Source: Euglena gracilis
Lineage: Eukaryota; Euglenida; Euglenophyceae; Euglenales
Assembly: GCA_039621445.1 (NCBI GenBank)
Contig: CP154954.1
Span: forward strand, 49,765,847 to 49,829,846
Direction of reading: 5' to 3'
DNA length: 64,000 bases
The notes under the pieces were generated by a model, which saw nothing but the letters and a program-made list of their open reading frames with translations, searched no databases and had not been told where the DNA came from. This document shows, piece after piece, positions 13,501 to 24,032 of the stretch (positions within the stretch are counted from its first letter, which is position 1; each line of letters starts with the position of its first letter). Both the position numbers and the translations under genes were made by a program.

Positions 13501-16500
13501 GGGGTATTATTTGGGGGGGGGGGGGTTACCTGCTTCCACAGCAGAAACTCCACTTTTGTCATTTGCCTACAAAACAAACAAATTGATGAAAAATCCTTCA
13601 GGAGCTCACCCGGGATACACAGATTTCACCTTCTCCGCAAAAAAATTATGCAACCATATTTTAATATATTTTAATTAGATTTTGGGAAAATCATGATTCC
13701 AATCAGGGGTTTTTTTAAGACCGGGGGGGGAGGGGGGTCCCCCCACCCACCCGCCTTTGGCGCCGAAAAGTTTATCCCCCCCCCCTCCGGGGGGGACCGC
13801 TGGAGTGGGGGGGGGGGGAGGAGGGGCTCGGCAGGACCCCCCCGGGGGGGGGGTCTACGACTAAAAAAAAACCCCGATTCCACTTTGTTGGCCAAAAAGA
13901 ATCAAATATTGGGCCAAAATGAGGAAATGTGAAATATAATTTTCAACCAAAAAAAACTTCCGCTGAAAAAAATTGTAAAAAACCCACAAAACTTGCGAGC
14001 AAATGGGCGTTTGCGATCCCCCAGGGATGTATGGGAAACCTTGAGGTGCGTAGGACCCCCCTCAACCTCAAAACCGAAATGGGCCGGGAAAATTTTCGGT
14101 TTTTTTTTTGGGAAATGCAACAGGTCGGATACCAGGCCAAAATTGTTGGAAAACACCCGATTTTCCTTTGAAATAATCCAAAAATGCTCATTTTTCAAAT
14201 TTTCTTGAACACCTTTTCACGTGGAAAACACCAAAACATCAAAAAATGGGCGACATCTTCAAAAATGAGGCATAGGGTTTTATTGCTCATTTTCTGGAGC
14301 ACAATGCCAGAAGATTCGCCATTTTTGGAACCTGCTGAGGAGGGCGGGTGGGGGGGTCCGGACCCCCCTGCCAACATCCAGGGGAGGGTCCGGACAGGTT
14401 TTGTGTAGCGCTGAGCTCTTTAACTGCCCGATCGTGCCATGCAACCCACCCGGCCTGGCCCGGCCCGGCCTGGCCAGTGGCCCGGAACAGGCGCCCAGCT
14501 GGCCCTGGACGTCTGTATGGGTTGACAGAGGGTGACCAAGGCTTTATTTTAGGTCCCCAATGACTTCCTTCCATTCCCCACCATTTTGGAGATATATTGA
14601 AATTTTTCGATTTTTGACCCATACCGGCCCCAAAATGGCTCATCAGCTCATGGACGCACCGTGCTATGTGCACTCTTCCAAAAAGAAAATGGCGTTTTGG
14701 GTATGGGAAAAATGCGGTTGACATGGGGGGTGTTGTGGACCAGCCGCAGGCTTGTATGGGATGTATGTGGTAGGGATCGCTGAGCTCTTATCCCTTTATG
14801 GGAAAGAGCGAAGCTTACCCCTGACGAAACCCCCCATCCCCGCCCCCGCCCCCGCCCGGGTCGGGGCCACCTTGGGAACCGGCGGATTATCACCATGATC
14901 CCGGCCCGGTTCCCGAATTTTTTTTTCCAGTCGCGAGCGACTGGATTCCTAGTTTCCGAATCACCTGGGTTTGACCCCCAACTCCCCGCCAGGCCAGAGT
15001 TATTCACGCGCGAAGGGGTCTAAACTGGGTATGATCGGCCTGCCCCTTTTTTTTAAGGCCATTTCTGGCAAAAAAAATGTCAATTTCAAAATATCTCCAA
15101 AATGAAGCCAAATCAAAGGAAATGTCCGGAGACCTAAATTGAAGCCCCTGGAATGCCCCATCTACCGGTATTTTGATTTCCCCACAACTCCCCTCCTTGC
15201 CCGAGTTACGGCCATTTTCCCGCCAATTTGGGACATTTCGTACCCTTTTTCCACTGTCAGACTTTTCGGATAAAAAGTCGAAAAAAATGCAAAAACTCGA
15301 AAAACTTTTTTGCCCGAAACGATGTTTTTTGGCCCCCCGGACCCGGAAAAACTGTTTTTGAGCCGAAAACGATCGCTTTTCGACCCGCCAGCGCCCCGTT
15401 TTAGGCCGCCAACCCATTGACTTTGGGTCAAACCCGGGTCAAAAAAGTCGAAAAATCGAAAATTTTTTTTGCCTGAAACGATGTTTTTTTGGTGTCCCGG
15501 ACCCGAAAACCTGTTTAGGAGCCGAAAATGAGCGTTTTTTTGACCCGCCAGCCCGCCAGTGCCCCGTTTTGGGCCGCCAATCATTTTCGGGTAAAAAAAA
15601 TTGAAAAAATCGAAAAAAAATTCCCCGAAACGATGTTTTTTTTGCCTCCCAGACCCGGAAAAGGTGTTTTTTTTTGAGCCGAAAATGAGCGTTTTTTTGA
15701 CCCCCTGGCCTCCCGTTTCGGGCACAAAACCTTGCATTTCAGACCAAAGAGCTCCATGGGCTGGGCCGGTTTATATGGGGGGGGGTCAATGAAGGGGTGG
15801 GGGCACACTTATTCAGAGCTCAGCACTATTTAAAACCTGGTCCCCCCACCCCCCAAATTTCGGAAGGGGGACCTCCCACCCCCCTTTTCCTCCTCAGCGG
15901 GGGCAAAAAATAAAATCTTCCAGCACTTCGCGCCGGTTGTGTATCTTGAGGCTTAATATGAAAACCCAAAATTGGTCAAAAAATGGCCGTAACTCGTGCT
16001 AGGTGGGGGGTTCGGAGAAGAGGGAGGGGGGTGGGGGACCCCCCTCTTACCTCCAGTTTTCGGTCACCAAACTTTTCGCCGTTGAATGCAAAATTTCGGC
16101 CCTTATTTTGGGGGGTCAAAAAAACCAGTTTTTCTGAAATTTCTCAAAAATGGTGGGGAATCAAATGTCCAGAGACCTAACTTGAAGCCCTTTAAATGCC
16201 CCATCTGACCATATTTTGATCAATTGTTATATCTGACAAACAAATAACCAAACAAATAAGTGCAAACGTGAACCTCGTGTTGGAAACCCTGGGGAGAGCC
16301 CGCCCAACAATTGCGTGAAGGTCCCTCCCAGATGGATAAAGACGCAGCCAATTTCTCTTTGGTGAAACAATACAACACAGAGTCCAGAGCCTGCCGCAGG
16401 GTGCTCTCGCGTACATTTCCCCTTGAGGTAGTCCACGCCATGCCACTGCCCGGCACTGACGTTGGGAACACAAAACACCCCCTTTCAAACAGGTGGAATG

Positions 16501-16721
16501 GAAGGGATCAACAGAGCACCTCCCTTTTCTCCTCGCCTTGGGATACTGGGGGATTTAAACCCGCAGCGGACCAAACGCTGCCACCCACTCTGTGGGCACC
16601 CTTGGCCGACACCCCCCCACCGGGCGTCTTGGGCGGTGGCATGGGCCAGGCAGACGTTCAGCCCGGTGTCTGCCTTGGCCTTGCGGCCTCGCTTAGCCAT
16701 TGGACGAGTTGCAGGGGCCAT
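10560..16721 (-). CDS. CCCH zinc-finger protein gene, copy D (exons interrupted by transposons)
   Basis: Minus-strand gene, probably an RNA-binding CCCH protein. Exon 1 is 16,644-16,721 plus 16,405-16,438, split by a 205-bp element, and reads MAPATRPMAKRGRKAK then a CxxxxxxxC half-finger with DYLKGKC. Exon 2 (12,856-13,022) ends finger 1 with SQCRFVHP and holds finger 2, CEVWAMTGQCKFGAKCNKLH (C-x8-C-x5-C-x3-H). Exon 3 (about 12,470-12,368) contains GPIVVSQTAGQAIAVPPAAH. Exon 4 (11,795-11,947, 51 codons, phase 0) contains TAEFENFVECMRKTL. The last exon is about 11,016-10,952 plus 10,664-10,560, split by a 287-bp element, and ends LLQ-type SAARHFLQSVLG...VSC and TGA. Donors: GA|GC (intron 1), CAG|GT (intron 3), ACA|GC (intron 4). 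The exon 2-3 junction is not resolved. Whether it is active or a pseudogene depends on removal of the two inserts. Confidence 0.7.
10665..10951 (-). mobile_element. 287-bp hAT-type MITE in the last exon of copy D (candidate introner)
   Basis: Ends are CAGGCTTCCTTTTA on the + side and CAGGTTTCTTTTTAAGG on the - side. Flanks GGCGCCCC (10,657-10,664) and GGCACCTC (10,952-10,959) match at 6 of 8 and are read as an aged 8-bp TSD. Deleting the element plus one TSD restores DEVPPCSAAR, aligning with the intact AVPQYSAAR of copy A. Read on the gene strand, the left end offers CCCAG|GTTTCT as donor and the right end GGAAG|CCTGG as acceptor. Splicing there keeps frame and adds five residues. The gene-strand 5' end has GT where other family members have GC. 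Internal sequence resembles the 30,267 element. Confidence 0.8.
13023..16404. other. Intron 1 of copy D, mostly repeats
   Basis: Holds poly-G/C tracts, a copy of a dispersed repeat (14,775-15,000) with palindrome CAGTCGCGAGCGACTGG, and sequences shared with 27.2-28.8 kb and 53.1-53.4 kb ('CCCGCAACT..CGCC..CCCGAGTTA' class). About 15,260-15,730 contains roughly three diverged tandem units, each with 'CGAAACGATGTTTTTTGG', 'CCCGGACCCGGAAAA' and 'GAGCCGAAAATGAGCG'. One further unit is at about 28,515-28,650. No additional exon is recognised. Confidence 0.65.
16439..16643. mobile_element. 205-bp TIR element splitting exon 1 of copy D
   Basis: Terminal inverted repeat CATGCCACTGCCC / CATGCCACCGCCC (12 of 13). 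Flanking 8-mers GTCCACGC and GGCCAGGC match at 6 of 8. Removing the element and one flank rejoins NVC and VDYLKGKC, giving the C-x7-C spacing seen in the other three copies. It is short and has no coding capacity. A GC donor and CAG acceptor that keep frame can be drawn, but they would lengthen the finger spacing to C-x11-C, so the splicing interpretation is weaker here. Confidence 0.6.
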
Positions 16722-17068
16722 TGTGCACAAACAAAAAGCTGGGTGTGAAAAATGGCAAAAAAAATGCACCCCCCCCCGGGTGCCTGGTCTGGCAGGCTTG
16801 AGGGCAAAACCGGGGGCCAACCACAAGGGGTACATTTGCATGTTATGAACTTCGCGGGTTCTGCACAAAATGGCCACAAAAAGCTACAAATGGGGCTAAA
16901 AGTTGCAAAATCAAGCCGAAAGCCAACGCTGGGGAGGCCAAGAATGCATCAAAGGGCGAGGGGGGGGAAACAACCAGTAAATACAAGCGTTGCTTCAATC
17001 TCCCAAAAAAAAATCTCGCTAAATCCCCAAAATCTGGGAGAATGACACAAATTACCTACCCATCGACC
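16722..17068. other. Upstream flank of copy D
   Basis: Moderate-complexity sequence 5' of the copy D start codon. It probably contains the promoter and 5' UTR, but no TATA box, initiator or spliced leader signal can be called with confidence. Confidence 0.4.
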
Positions 17069-17440
17069 AGGCTACTCTTTAAAGACCCCGGGGGGTCCAC
17101 TGGCTAGCCATTTTGCTGGGCACTGGGAAAAATGGACTAGCTAGACCCCCCCCCCCCCCGGGGCTAGCAGGGCTAGCTAGGGGAAAATATTTCAACTGAC
17201 CGGCGCAAAGAGCCCCAAAAAATTTTTTTGGACGTCCAAAATTGGCCAAAAATGCCAGTTTTTGGCCATTTGGGTTTTTTTTTGAACAAAATCAGCCAAA
17301 AATGCATTTAAAATATCGTTTTTACCTCAGCCCACAGCGCTGGAGGAAAATTTTTTTCCAGTCGGGGGAACCCTGGCACACTCCCCCACCGGGGGAGGGG
17401 GTCTACTAGAATTTCCGCTGGCCAAATTTGGACCAGACCA
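17069..17440. mobile_element. Remnant of the 'ctagcc/gaccc' non-autonomous element family
   Basis: Begins CAGGCTACTCTTTAAAGACC and then shares the 'GGGGGTCCACTGGCTAGCC' and 'CTGGCCAAATTTGGAC' segments with the elements at 46,771-47,148, 50,858-51,494 and 58,255-58,968. The right boundary and TSD are not clear, so the coordinates are approximate. Confidence 0.5.
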
Positions 17441-17449
17441 CTCCTCGAT

Positions 17450-17625
17450 GTGTATCCAAGATACACAGGAATAGACAAATTTTCTTTTGGCGATACACAA
17501 GGGAACATAATTTTTTTTATGGTGATACACAGGGGAACACAAAATTTTTTTTGGTGATACACAAGATACACAAACATTTTTGTGGATACACAAATCCGAT
17601 TTCGGAATAGACAAAAAAAAACAAA
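17450..17625. repeat. GATACACA tandem array, left of the hAT-like gene
   Basis: Four to six diverged units of about 37-40 bp of the form GGTGATACACAGGGGAACAC plus AAAATTTTTTTT. A second array of the same unit and orientation lies at 21,765-21,880, so the pair brackets the transposase-like gene. The units are too divergent, and the spacers too repetitive, for a CRISPR array. Confidence 0.75.
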
Positions 17626-17938
17626 AAATTGTGGGTTGATCTGTTGACACCATTGCCACAAAATTCTGTGGACATTGGCCCCGGCTCAACCCCAAATGTG
17701 GCAGGGAATCTCACCCTGCTACTGTGGTTGGGGGAGGGGCACCACTTCCTCGTGTGGCGTTTGCAGAGCCCTTGATACAATTGCCGCACCCATACCCTGG
17801 ATTTCCTGTTTTTTTTGTGTTTTGCTTTTTTGTTTTGTTTATTTTGTTTTTTATTATAATTTTTTATTTTGTTTTTTTGGGTTTTTTTCAAAACAGGTGC
17901 AAAAACCGACGAAATGGACAATAGGAAATCAACACGTG

Positions 17939-18085
17939 CTAGAGGCAGGCTCGCCAAATTGCCTCTGCATCATCCAACAAACGTCTCACGCCAGGAGGAA
18001 ATCCCATTCTGGCCATGTCTTCCAATATCAAAAATGGAAATGCTTCCTTGCTGCCGAAGCCTTCCTTTTGTAGAACTGGGAGCCA
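17939..18085 (-). CDS. Terminal exon with a SAM-like helical motif
   Basis: 147 nt (48 codons plus TAG) preceded by a good acceptor, TTCTCAATCAG|TGG. The peptide runs WLPVLQKEGFGSKEAF, then LEDMARMGFPPGVRRLL and DDAEAIWRACL. The pattern 'W L . . E G F . . . F . . L . L E D M . . M G . . . G . R R L L' resembles the core of SAM-type interaction domains, which mediate protein-protein contacts. It may be the 3' end of the hAT-like gene upstream on the same strand or of a separate gene; the linking exons are not proven. Confidence 0.45.
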   Translation of the reverse strand, partial: WLPVLQKEGFGSKEAFPFLILEDMARMGFPPGVRRLLDDAEAIWRACL

Positions 18086-21000
18086 CTGATTGAGAATGGG
18101 GTTGTGGCGATGTATTTCTGAAACTATGAGCAAACATAAATCACCTGATCATCAGAATTTTTCCACAGGTTTTTGCTCCGGGGGTAGTGGCACGGAAACC
18201 CTGATGGAGAACGATGCAGCAGACGTTGAAGCTTCAGAACCTTCAAGGGCGGAAGAGTTCGAAATCAAATCGCATTCATCAGAGGAACTGTCCTCCGTTT
18301 GGGACCCACTTTCTGATTCTGATGGTGAAAATCCCTCCGAGGAGGAATCCGCCTCAGCAGCACGGGACTGTCGCAGCTGCCGCTGTGCCGTCCCCCGCGG
18401 TCACAAGCATTGGCCATAACAAGTAAGCGGCGGCGCCAAGATCCTCGTCGCCACAGACGGAAATCCGCACCACCACTTCATCGGCAACACGGTTCCTCAA
18501 CCAAGGTTCTTTGGGTTTTGAGGTGGACTTACAAGCCCATGAAGCCCAATCATCAAACATCCAAGAAACCCTGTGCTGGACAGAGTTGAGCGTCGGGGAT
18601 GACAGACCGGCTTGACAATCGAGTTAAATGCAGGTTGTTGTGGCGCGGCATTTTCAAACGAGGACAAAATTTCTTCCAAATAAAAGTCGGTGCACAAAAA
18701 GCTGCTTGTTTTGCCGACAGACAAGGCGTAGGCGGAAAGGTTAGAGAGATGGTGGGTTAGAGGCGAACAAACAAACAGGAAGGCATGCATTCTGCAGCCT
18801 GTTGCAGCACATCTTGGAACAATATATCAAATGAGTGGGAACAAATTTACATCAGCCTGGTAGAGTTGCTCGCAATGTGTTTGGCTCAATGGAACTGTGC
18901 ATGACCTAGATGGGAGAATATGAAAATGAATGCAAATGAAAATGAAAATGAAAACGGCCACTCCATCTAAACCTGATCACAACTTGGTGGCGCAATCCAG
19001 AATCGGGGCAAAATATCATTAAAAAAAAAACGCAGAGTTAGGATACCTTGGTTGTTTGCCACTCTTTTGCCTGCAGACGACTGGCCGCGAACTCCCAGGC
19101 ATGCTTTGACGCAGTCAGCAACCGTTTTGAACAATGTTGGGAGCACCCCCCCCCCCATTGTGCTTGAGTGGAAAAAGAAAATGTAGTGAGGATTGCTGCC
19201 CAGCGCTCGTAAATCGCCATTCCTCCAACAAGCAAAACACTCTGCGATTTTTGAGAAGGCTTTCTGCCTTTTATGCTGTTTCTTTGCGAACTGAAATCGG
19301 GTCAAAAACTCTTGAAATGATTTCAAATTGTTCAACCAAGCGTGCGCTACCCATCTTTTCCAAAACACATAACGGGTTTGTTGAACCTTCTTTGAATTTC
19401 AACAATCGGTTGGAAGAAGCCGGCGCTTACCCTTGATTAACGTGAAAGCCCAAATCTCGGGCGACCCTCTGCAGCGCAGCCCATCGCTTGGTGGACATGC
19501 TGAACAGCTGTGAAATTGACAACAAAAATCAGCACTAAATGGGCTGACTGCTGGGCTTTGAGAGAAGCGAATTCAAGCGCTTCGACAAAGATCGGACCGA
19601 GAGGGCCTCCGGATCAGTCTGATCCGCCTTGGGAACACAGGTCACGTCAAAATCAACATGTTGCGTTCTTTGGGAGGCACAATACCATTGTATTACATTG
19701 GGTGCTTCTTGGCGGATATCCTTGTGCAAAGAGGACAGGAGAACTGATGCACCATCGACATAGAGAGCTACTAAATTGGCATCAAGCCAAGCACTGACGT
19801 TGACCTTTTCGAAAGCGGTGGTGATGGCCGTTTTAATGGCATTTGCATCCCTTCCCTCACCAACCATTTTTTCCACTCCGATAAAGCTTTGGAGCAGGCT
19901 TTTGCCACTGAATTTCCGGGCTGTCACAGAGGCCCATTGACCGCCGGCCTCCTTCACCTCATCCACCATAATGGCGCGCGACGAGGCCAGCGCCCACAAT
20001 TTCCGCAAATGCTCCCTAGCTGCATCCGCAAAGAATTTTGAGACCACTGGAGTGTATCGGGAGGCGTACCGCAAAATCGTACTCCACCACCCCATTGCTC
20101 TTTTGCAGCTCCAACAGTGGTCGGAGTATTGTGTTGGCAAAACCGTTCTTGGCCATGAACAAAACAGTGCAGAACATCACCTTACCTTTCGGAATCAAAG
20201 AATTCGGCAATGCGATGATCGCCTGGGGCATGGGCGCATTTGATCGATTGGATAAACCTTGTGCAGCAATATGGTATGCTCCATTCTCGTGTGATTTGAC
20301 ATTTCAGAATGAATACACTTTCGTTGGGAGAGCCAAAACATTTTTCTTTTTGCCACTGCCACTCACCTTGGGGTGTTGTCGAAAAGCATGGCACGTAGCA
20401 CACCACATTCCAATCGCTGGGTCAAAACCACTTTCGATTCGATTTCCAACTGGACTGAAACCTCTTCTCCTTTTTCTCTCTTACGTCCAGGCAATTTGAT
20501 TTTCTTGTTCGGTGGGGGGTTCAAAGAACTGGATGAATCTCCAGGGAGCGACTGGGAGCAGGCACCTATGGTCACTTCCCATTTTGGTGCTCTGGTCGGC
20601 CCTGGTCGGCCCTGGTCGGCCCTGGTCGGCCCTGGTCGGCCCTGGTCGGCAAATAGTCGGCCATAGGTGGGGGTATCGTCACAGGAAAAAAGATTGTGAA
20701 AAATGACCCAAAATTACCAAAAGGGCGTAAAATGGCCAAAATGCCATAAAATATGCTCACATTGACCCAAATTAGCCCAATATTTGCCAAACCAGTGACA
20801 AATGGCCCCCAAGTGAGCAAAAACTGATCCGTAATGGCCAAAATGGGTGTAAAACTGGATATTTGTGGGGAAATTATCCAAAAATGGGTTGAGTTATTCA
20901 AAATATACAATATACTGGCACAAAATGCTCAAAAATGGTCAAATTGGACCAAAAAGAGACCAAAAAAATGGGCAAAATAACAAAAAAAGGTCGAAAATGG

Positions 21001-21726
21001 CTTTAAATGGTCAAAAATGGCCCCAGAGCAGGACAAAATGGCCCAAAATTACAAGAAGTGCGCAAAAAGTGGCAAAAAATGGTCAAAATAGGTCGAAATT
21101 GGTGAATTATGGTGACAAATGGGCCAAAAGGGGACAAAAGCGACCTAAAGTGGCCAAAAGCGGCCAAAAGTAGCCAAAAGTGACAACATGAGCCAGACGA
21201 GCCAGAAAAATCTCAAAATCTGGGATAAAATTCCTCATTCTCACTGAAAAAATGACATCAATCAGAAAAAAAGTTGCACAGTCGGCTGCGGTCGGCTGCG
21301 GTCGGCTGCGGTCGGCTGCGGTCGGCAACCCACCTATGACAGTCCTGAAACCCGCGGTAACCCGCGGTCGATGCTGCCGGGCCAGCATCGTCCTGCATCG
21401 CCCAGCACCGCCCAGCATCATCAAAGGAGCTTGGTTCAGAGGGAAAGCTGCCTAAGTCCTTCATCCATTCCCCTTCGGTCGGCCAATCACATGCAAGTCG
21501 GCCCTGGTCGGCCCTGGTCGGCCCTGGTCGGCCCTGGTCGGAACCCCCACCTACGGGGGTCCTGAAAATCATAGTCGGCCCTGGTCGGCCCTGGTCGGCC
21601 CTGGTCGGCCCTGGTCGGCCCTGGTCGGCCATAGGTGCCTGACTGGGAGCTGCCACTGCTAGAAGAGTCCTCCGTCTCCGCTCGCTCCCAAGAGGAAATG
21701 AAAGAAGACAAGCACATTTGCTTCAT
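18086..21726 (-). pseudogene. hAT/KIAA1586-like transposase-derived gene, exonic insertion and one frameshift
   Basis: Multi-exon minus-strand gene. Exon 1 starts at 21,726 (MKQMCLSSFISSWERAETED, serine/acidic), is split by the 20,560-21,640 element, continues at 20,367-20,559 with a basic KKIKLPGRKREK and ends CCAAG|GTGAGT. A further exon (about 20,077-20,260) has LLELQKSNGVVEY, and 19,537-20,072 has FFADAAREHLRKLWALASS, AIMVDEV, VDGASVLLSSLHKDI and WYCASQRTQHVDF. This order (LQxxNG, then MVDE, then DGASV..C A..R) matches the RNase H-like core of hAT-related zinc-finger transposases. The two ORFs join if one T of TTTT (20,073-20,076 on +) is removed. 19,437-19,504 (STKRWAALQRVARDLG) and 19,200-19,390 (FWKRWVAHAWLNNLKSF) are likely downstream exons. 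A serine/acidic stretch is at 18,200-18,390. The frameshift may be decay or homopolymer error. Confidence 0.6.
20560..21640 (-). mobile_element. 1,081-bp TIR element M1 with 10-bp TSD (candidate introner)
   Basis: Ends AGGCACCTATGG / CCATAGGTGCCT. It is flanked by a perfect 10-bp TSD GACTGGGAGC at 20,550-20,559 and 21,641-21,650, a TSD length typical of Mutator-like elements. Tandem CGGCCCTGGT decamers fill both subterminal regions, a GGTCGGCTGC array lies near 21,285-21,325, and A-rich 'AAAATGGCC' sequence fills the middle. There is no transposase. It lies in a coding exon; excision plus one TSD restores SGSSQSLPGDSS. On the gene strand TCAG|GCACCT and CATAG|GTGCCT would act as donor and acceptor and keep frame. 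Confidence 0.9.
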
Positions 21727-21754
21727 GGCTGCGGAGGGGAGGACAATTACAAAT

Positions 21755-21885
21755 AACAGAAAATGGGGATACACAGGAATGCTCAATTTTTTTTGGTGAT
21801 ACACAGGGGAAAACAAAATTTTTTATGGTGATACACAGGGGAACACAAATTTTTTTTGCCGATACACTCATATACTCGCAGTGTG
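21755..21885. repeat. GATACACA tandem array, right of the hAT-like gene
   Basis: Three to four units 'GGTGATACACAGGGGAAAAC' plus 'AAAATTTTTTATG', same orientation as the array at 17,450-17,625. It begins about 30 bp beyond the start codon of the hAT-like gene, so it occupies the promoter position. Confidence 0.75.
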
Positions 21886-23552
21886 TCCGAGGCGTCCGAG
21901 GCCGTTCGATGAGGCTTTTTTTAAGCCCCCCCTTCCTGAAGAGGGGGGCTTAAAACGTTTGAGCGGGCTCGAGCTTGAGCCTCCTGCTATGGTAACCCCC
22001 CATTGTCCACCAACCTGTCCCACGTATATCAAATCAAAAAGACCTGGTGCAGCTTGCGACTTGGCACACTTGAGATGCCCTCAGGACATTTGGCAGTAGA
22101 CCAATAAGATGCACTGCCACGTGACTCGTCGATAACCCCTGCACTCTCGCCTGGAACTGAATGGTGGAGGTTTGCGTGATACTTTAATGTGGCAACAGTG
22201 CGATTTTTAGCGCTTTGTTGCATCAGTGCATGGCGTTATCCAGGGTCCATTCCATGATCGCCCCCCCCCCCAAACCGCCCACCCACCCATGTAGGGTGTC
22301 CAGGCTTCCTGTGCAGCGCTCACAGCCATTCAACCCCCCCTCCAGCCTCCTTCAATGGTGCCGAGCCTCCCCCCCAAGTTGCCCCACAGCAATGCCAGGG
22401 ATCCGCCTGCTGCCATCGCTGTAGGACTCCCCCCCTTCCCCCTTTTCAATGGAGCCAATGCAGTGGAAACAGATACAAAAAGGGCGACCGCCACTCAGGA
22501 CAACGGTCCAGGGGGTAAGAGACAAACAGCCCTCCCGTGACGTGCTCATTGCGGCCTGCGGTGGACTCTCGGGGGAGCCCTTAATGGCAGCAGAGCAGGG
22601 ATTCCTCATCGGGGCCAACAAATTGTGTGGCGTTGCCTGAGTTGTTTGGCCCATCACGAGCACAGGGCAGTCCGTAAACAGCAAACAAATGCCGCCTCAC
22701 GTTCCATTGATGCACTAAAGCAAGGAAAAAATAGGCGAGAAACTCGACAATTCTCAAGCAGTCATTATCAGAAAAAAAACTGATTTTTGGCACCCTTGGA
22801 CCATTGCCCATGTACCCAAAATCGTCGTTAACTCAAAGAAATACCCGTCTCTTGAATTCCTGTGAGCTAGTAGGGTGCACAAAAGAAACAAACAAATGAA
22901 CGAACAATGCCCTCCAGTGGACACAAAACCAGGAAAACACCAAATGGTCACCTCAAGGGACAGGTAAAAATTGCACAGAGAAACATGCACAAAAAATGCA
23001 TGCAACTGCAAAAAAATGCAAAACAATGAAAATTCTTTCAAGAATAAGCAATATGAATCAGAAATCTAAAATCACAACTTGTGTTTCCAGTATATTTTTT
23101 GCTGAAAGAGAAAAAAGCAAAAAGCTCAAATATTGCTTTGTCATTCCCCCAAAAAGCGGGCAAAACCCCCGCAACTACAAAAAAAATTCTGTAGCAAAAA
23201 ATAACAACTGGCAAACAGCTCTTTGAAGATAATTTCAATGCACTCAACAGGGTCTCCACAGCAGACGTTTGGTCTATAAAAAAGAGAGCTATATTTTTTT
23301 ATAAAAAAAGCGACATATGTGACAAGATACTGATGGAAAAAAGGGGATATTGTTTGTCAAAATTCCATAGCAAGGGGAGTCCCGGATGTGAGATGAGCGA
23401 TCTGGTGAGCTGGAAACTTTCACAGTGCTGCAGAATAAAAATGCACAAAGAGGTCACTCGATATATTACTTTTATACGTTCAAAAAACAATATATCATAA
23501 TTCTCTCGCAAAAAAATAATAAATAATCTCGCAAAAAAAAACGACAACACCA
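21886..23552. other. Intergenic, no gene defended
   Basis: 21,900-22,000 has an inverted repeat of TTTTTAAGCCCCCC / GGGGGGCTTAAAA followed by CTCCTGCTATGGTAACC, a relative of the end of the 40,871 element. 22,350-22,690 has open frames of 63 (plus) and 110 (minus) codons that overlap; either might be an exon, and I cannot choose. 22,700-23,550 is A/T-rich with no gene seen. Confidence 0.5.
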
Positions 23553-23668
23553 AATAATATATATATTATATTAATAATTATATTAATATATATATATATT
23601 AATATATATTATATTATATATATTATTACATTATATATATATTATATTAATAAAAATATACCCTCTTT
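23553..23668. repeat. AT-rich TA/ATATTA microsatellite
   Basis: About 115 bp of alternating TA with TTAA interruptions. It is self-complementary and probably forms a cruciform or hairpin. Confidence 0.9.
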
Positions 23669-23844
23669 CGGAAATATTTACATTCATCGCACCCCCCGTC
23701 TAAAGACTTGTCTAGGGGTCTGTGATGTTTGTCCTTCGATGGGGGGGGCGTTGGATATGGGGTTCTGGCCAAAAAGGTGCCCTCCAACCGGGGTTGGTCG
23801 TTAGACGAGGGGCCCAAAAAAAGGGGTGGTCATTCATAGGAGGT

Positions 23845-24032
23845 TGGGTGGCCGGCGGTTGGGCCGCGGCCCAACCAGGAACAAATTTTAATGATAAAAC
23901 TTTCCACTGGTTGGGCCGCGGCATGCCGCGGCCGGCCGCGGCCCAACCAGATTACAGTCAGAATTAGTTTGGTTGGGCCGCGGCCGACCGTGACCCAACC
24001 CAAAAAAAGAAAAGGTTGGGTCGCGGTCGGCC
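23845..24032. repeat. GGTTGGGCCGCGGCC palindrome array, left
   Basis: At least four imperfect palindromes of the type TTGGGCCGCGGCATGCCGCG ending GCCCAACC, separated by AT-rich spacers of about 25-40 bp. Each arm starts GGTTGGG and ends CCCAACC. The same family is at 25,108-25,372. The last unit runs directly into CCCTAA repeats. Confidence 0.85.

Noticed and set aside
17450-17625. Possible CRISPR array (spaced GATACACA units)
   Set aside because: Units diverge, spacers are A/T runs of the same repeat, there are no cas genes and the genome is eukaryotic.
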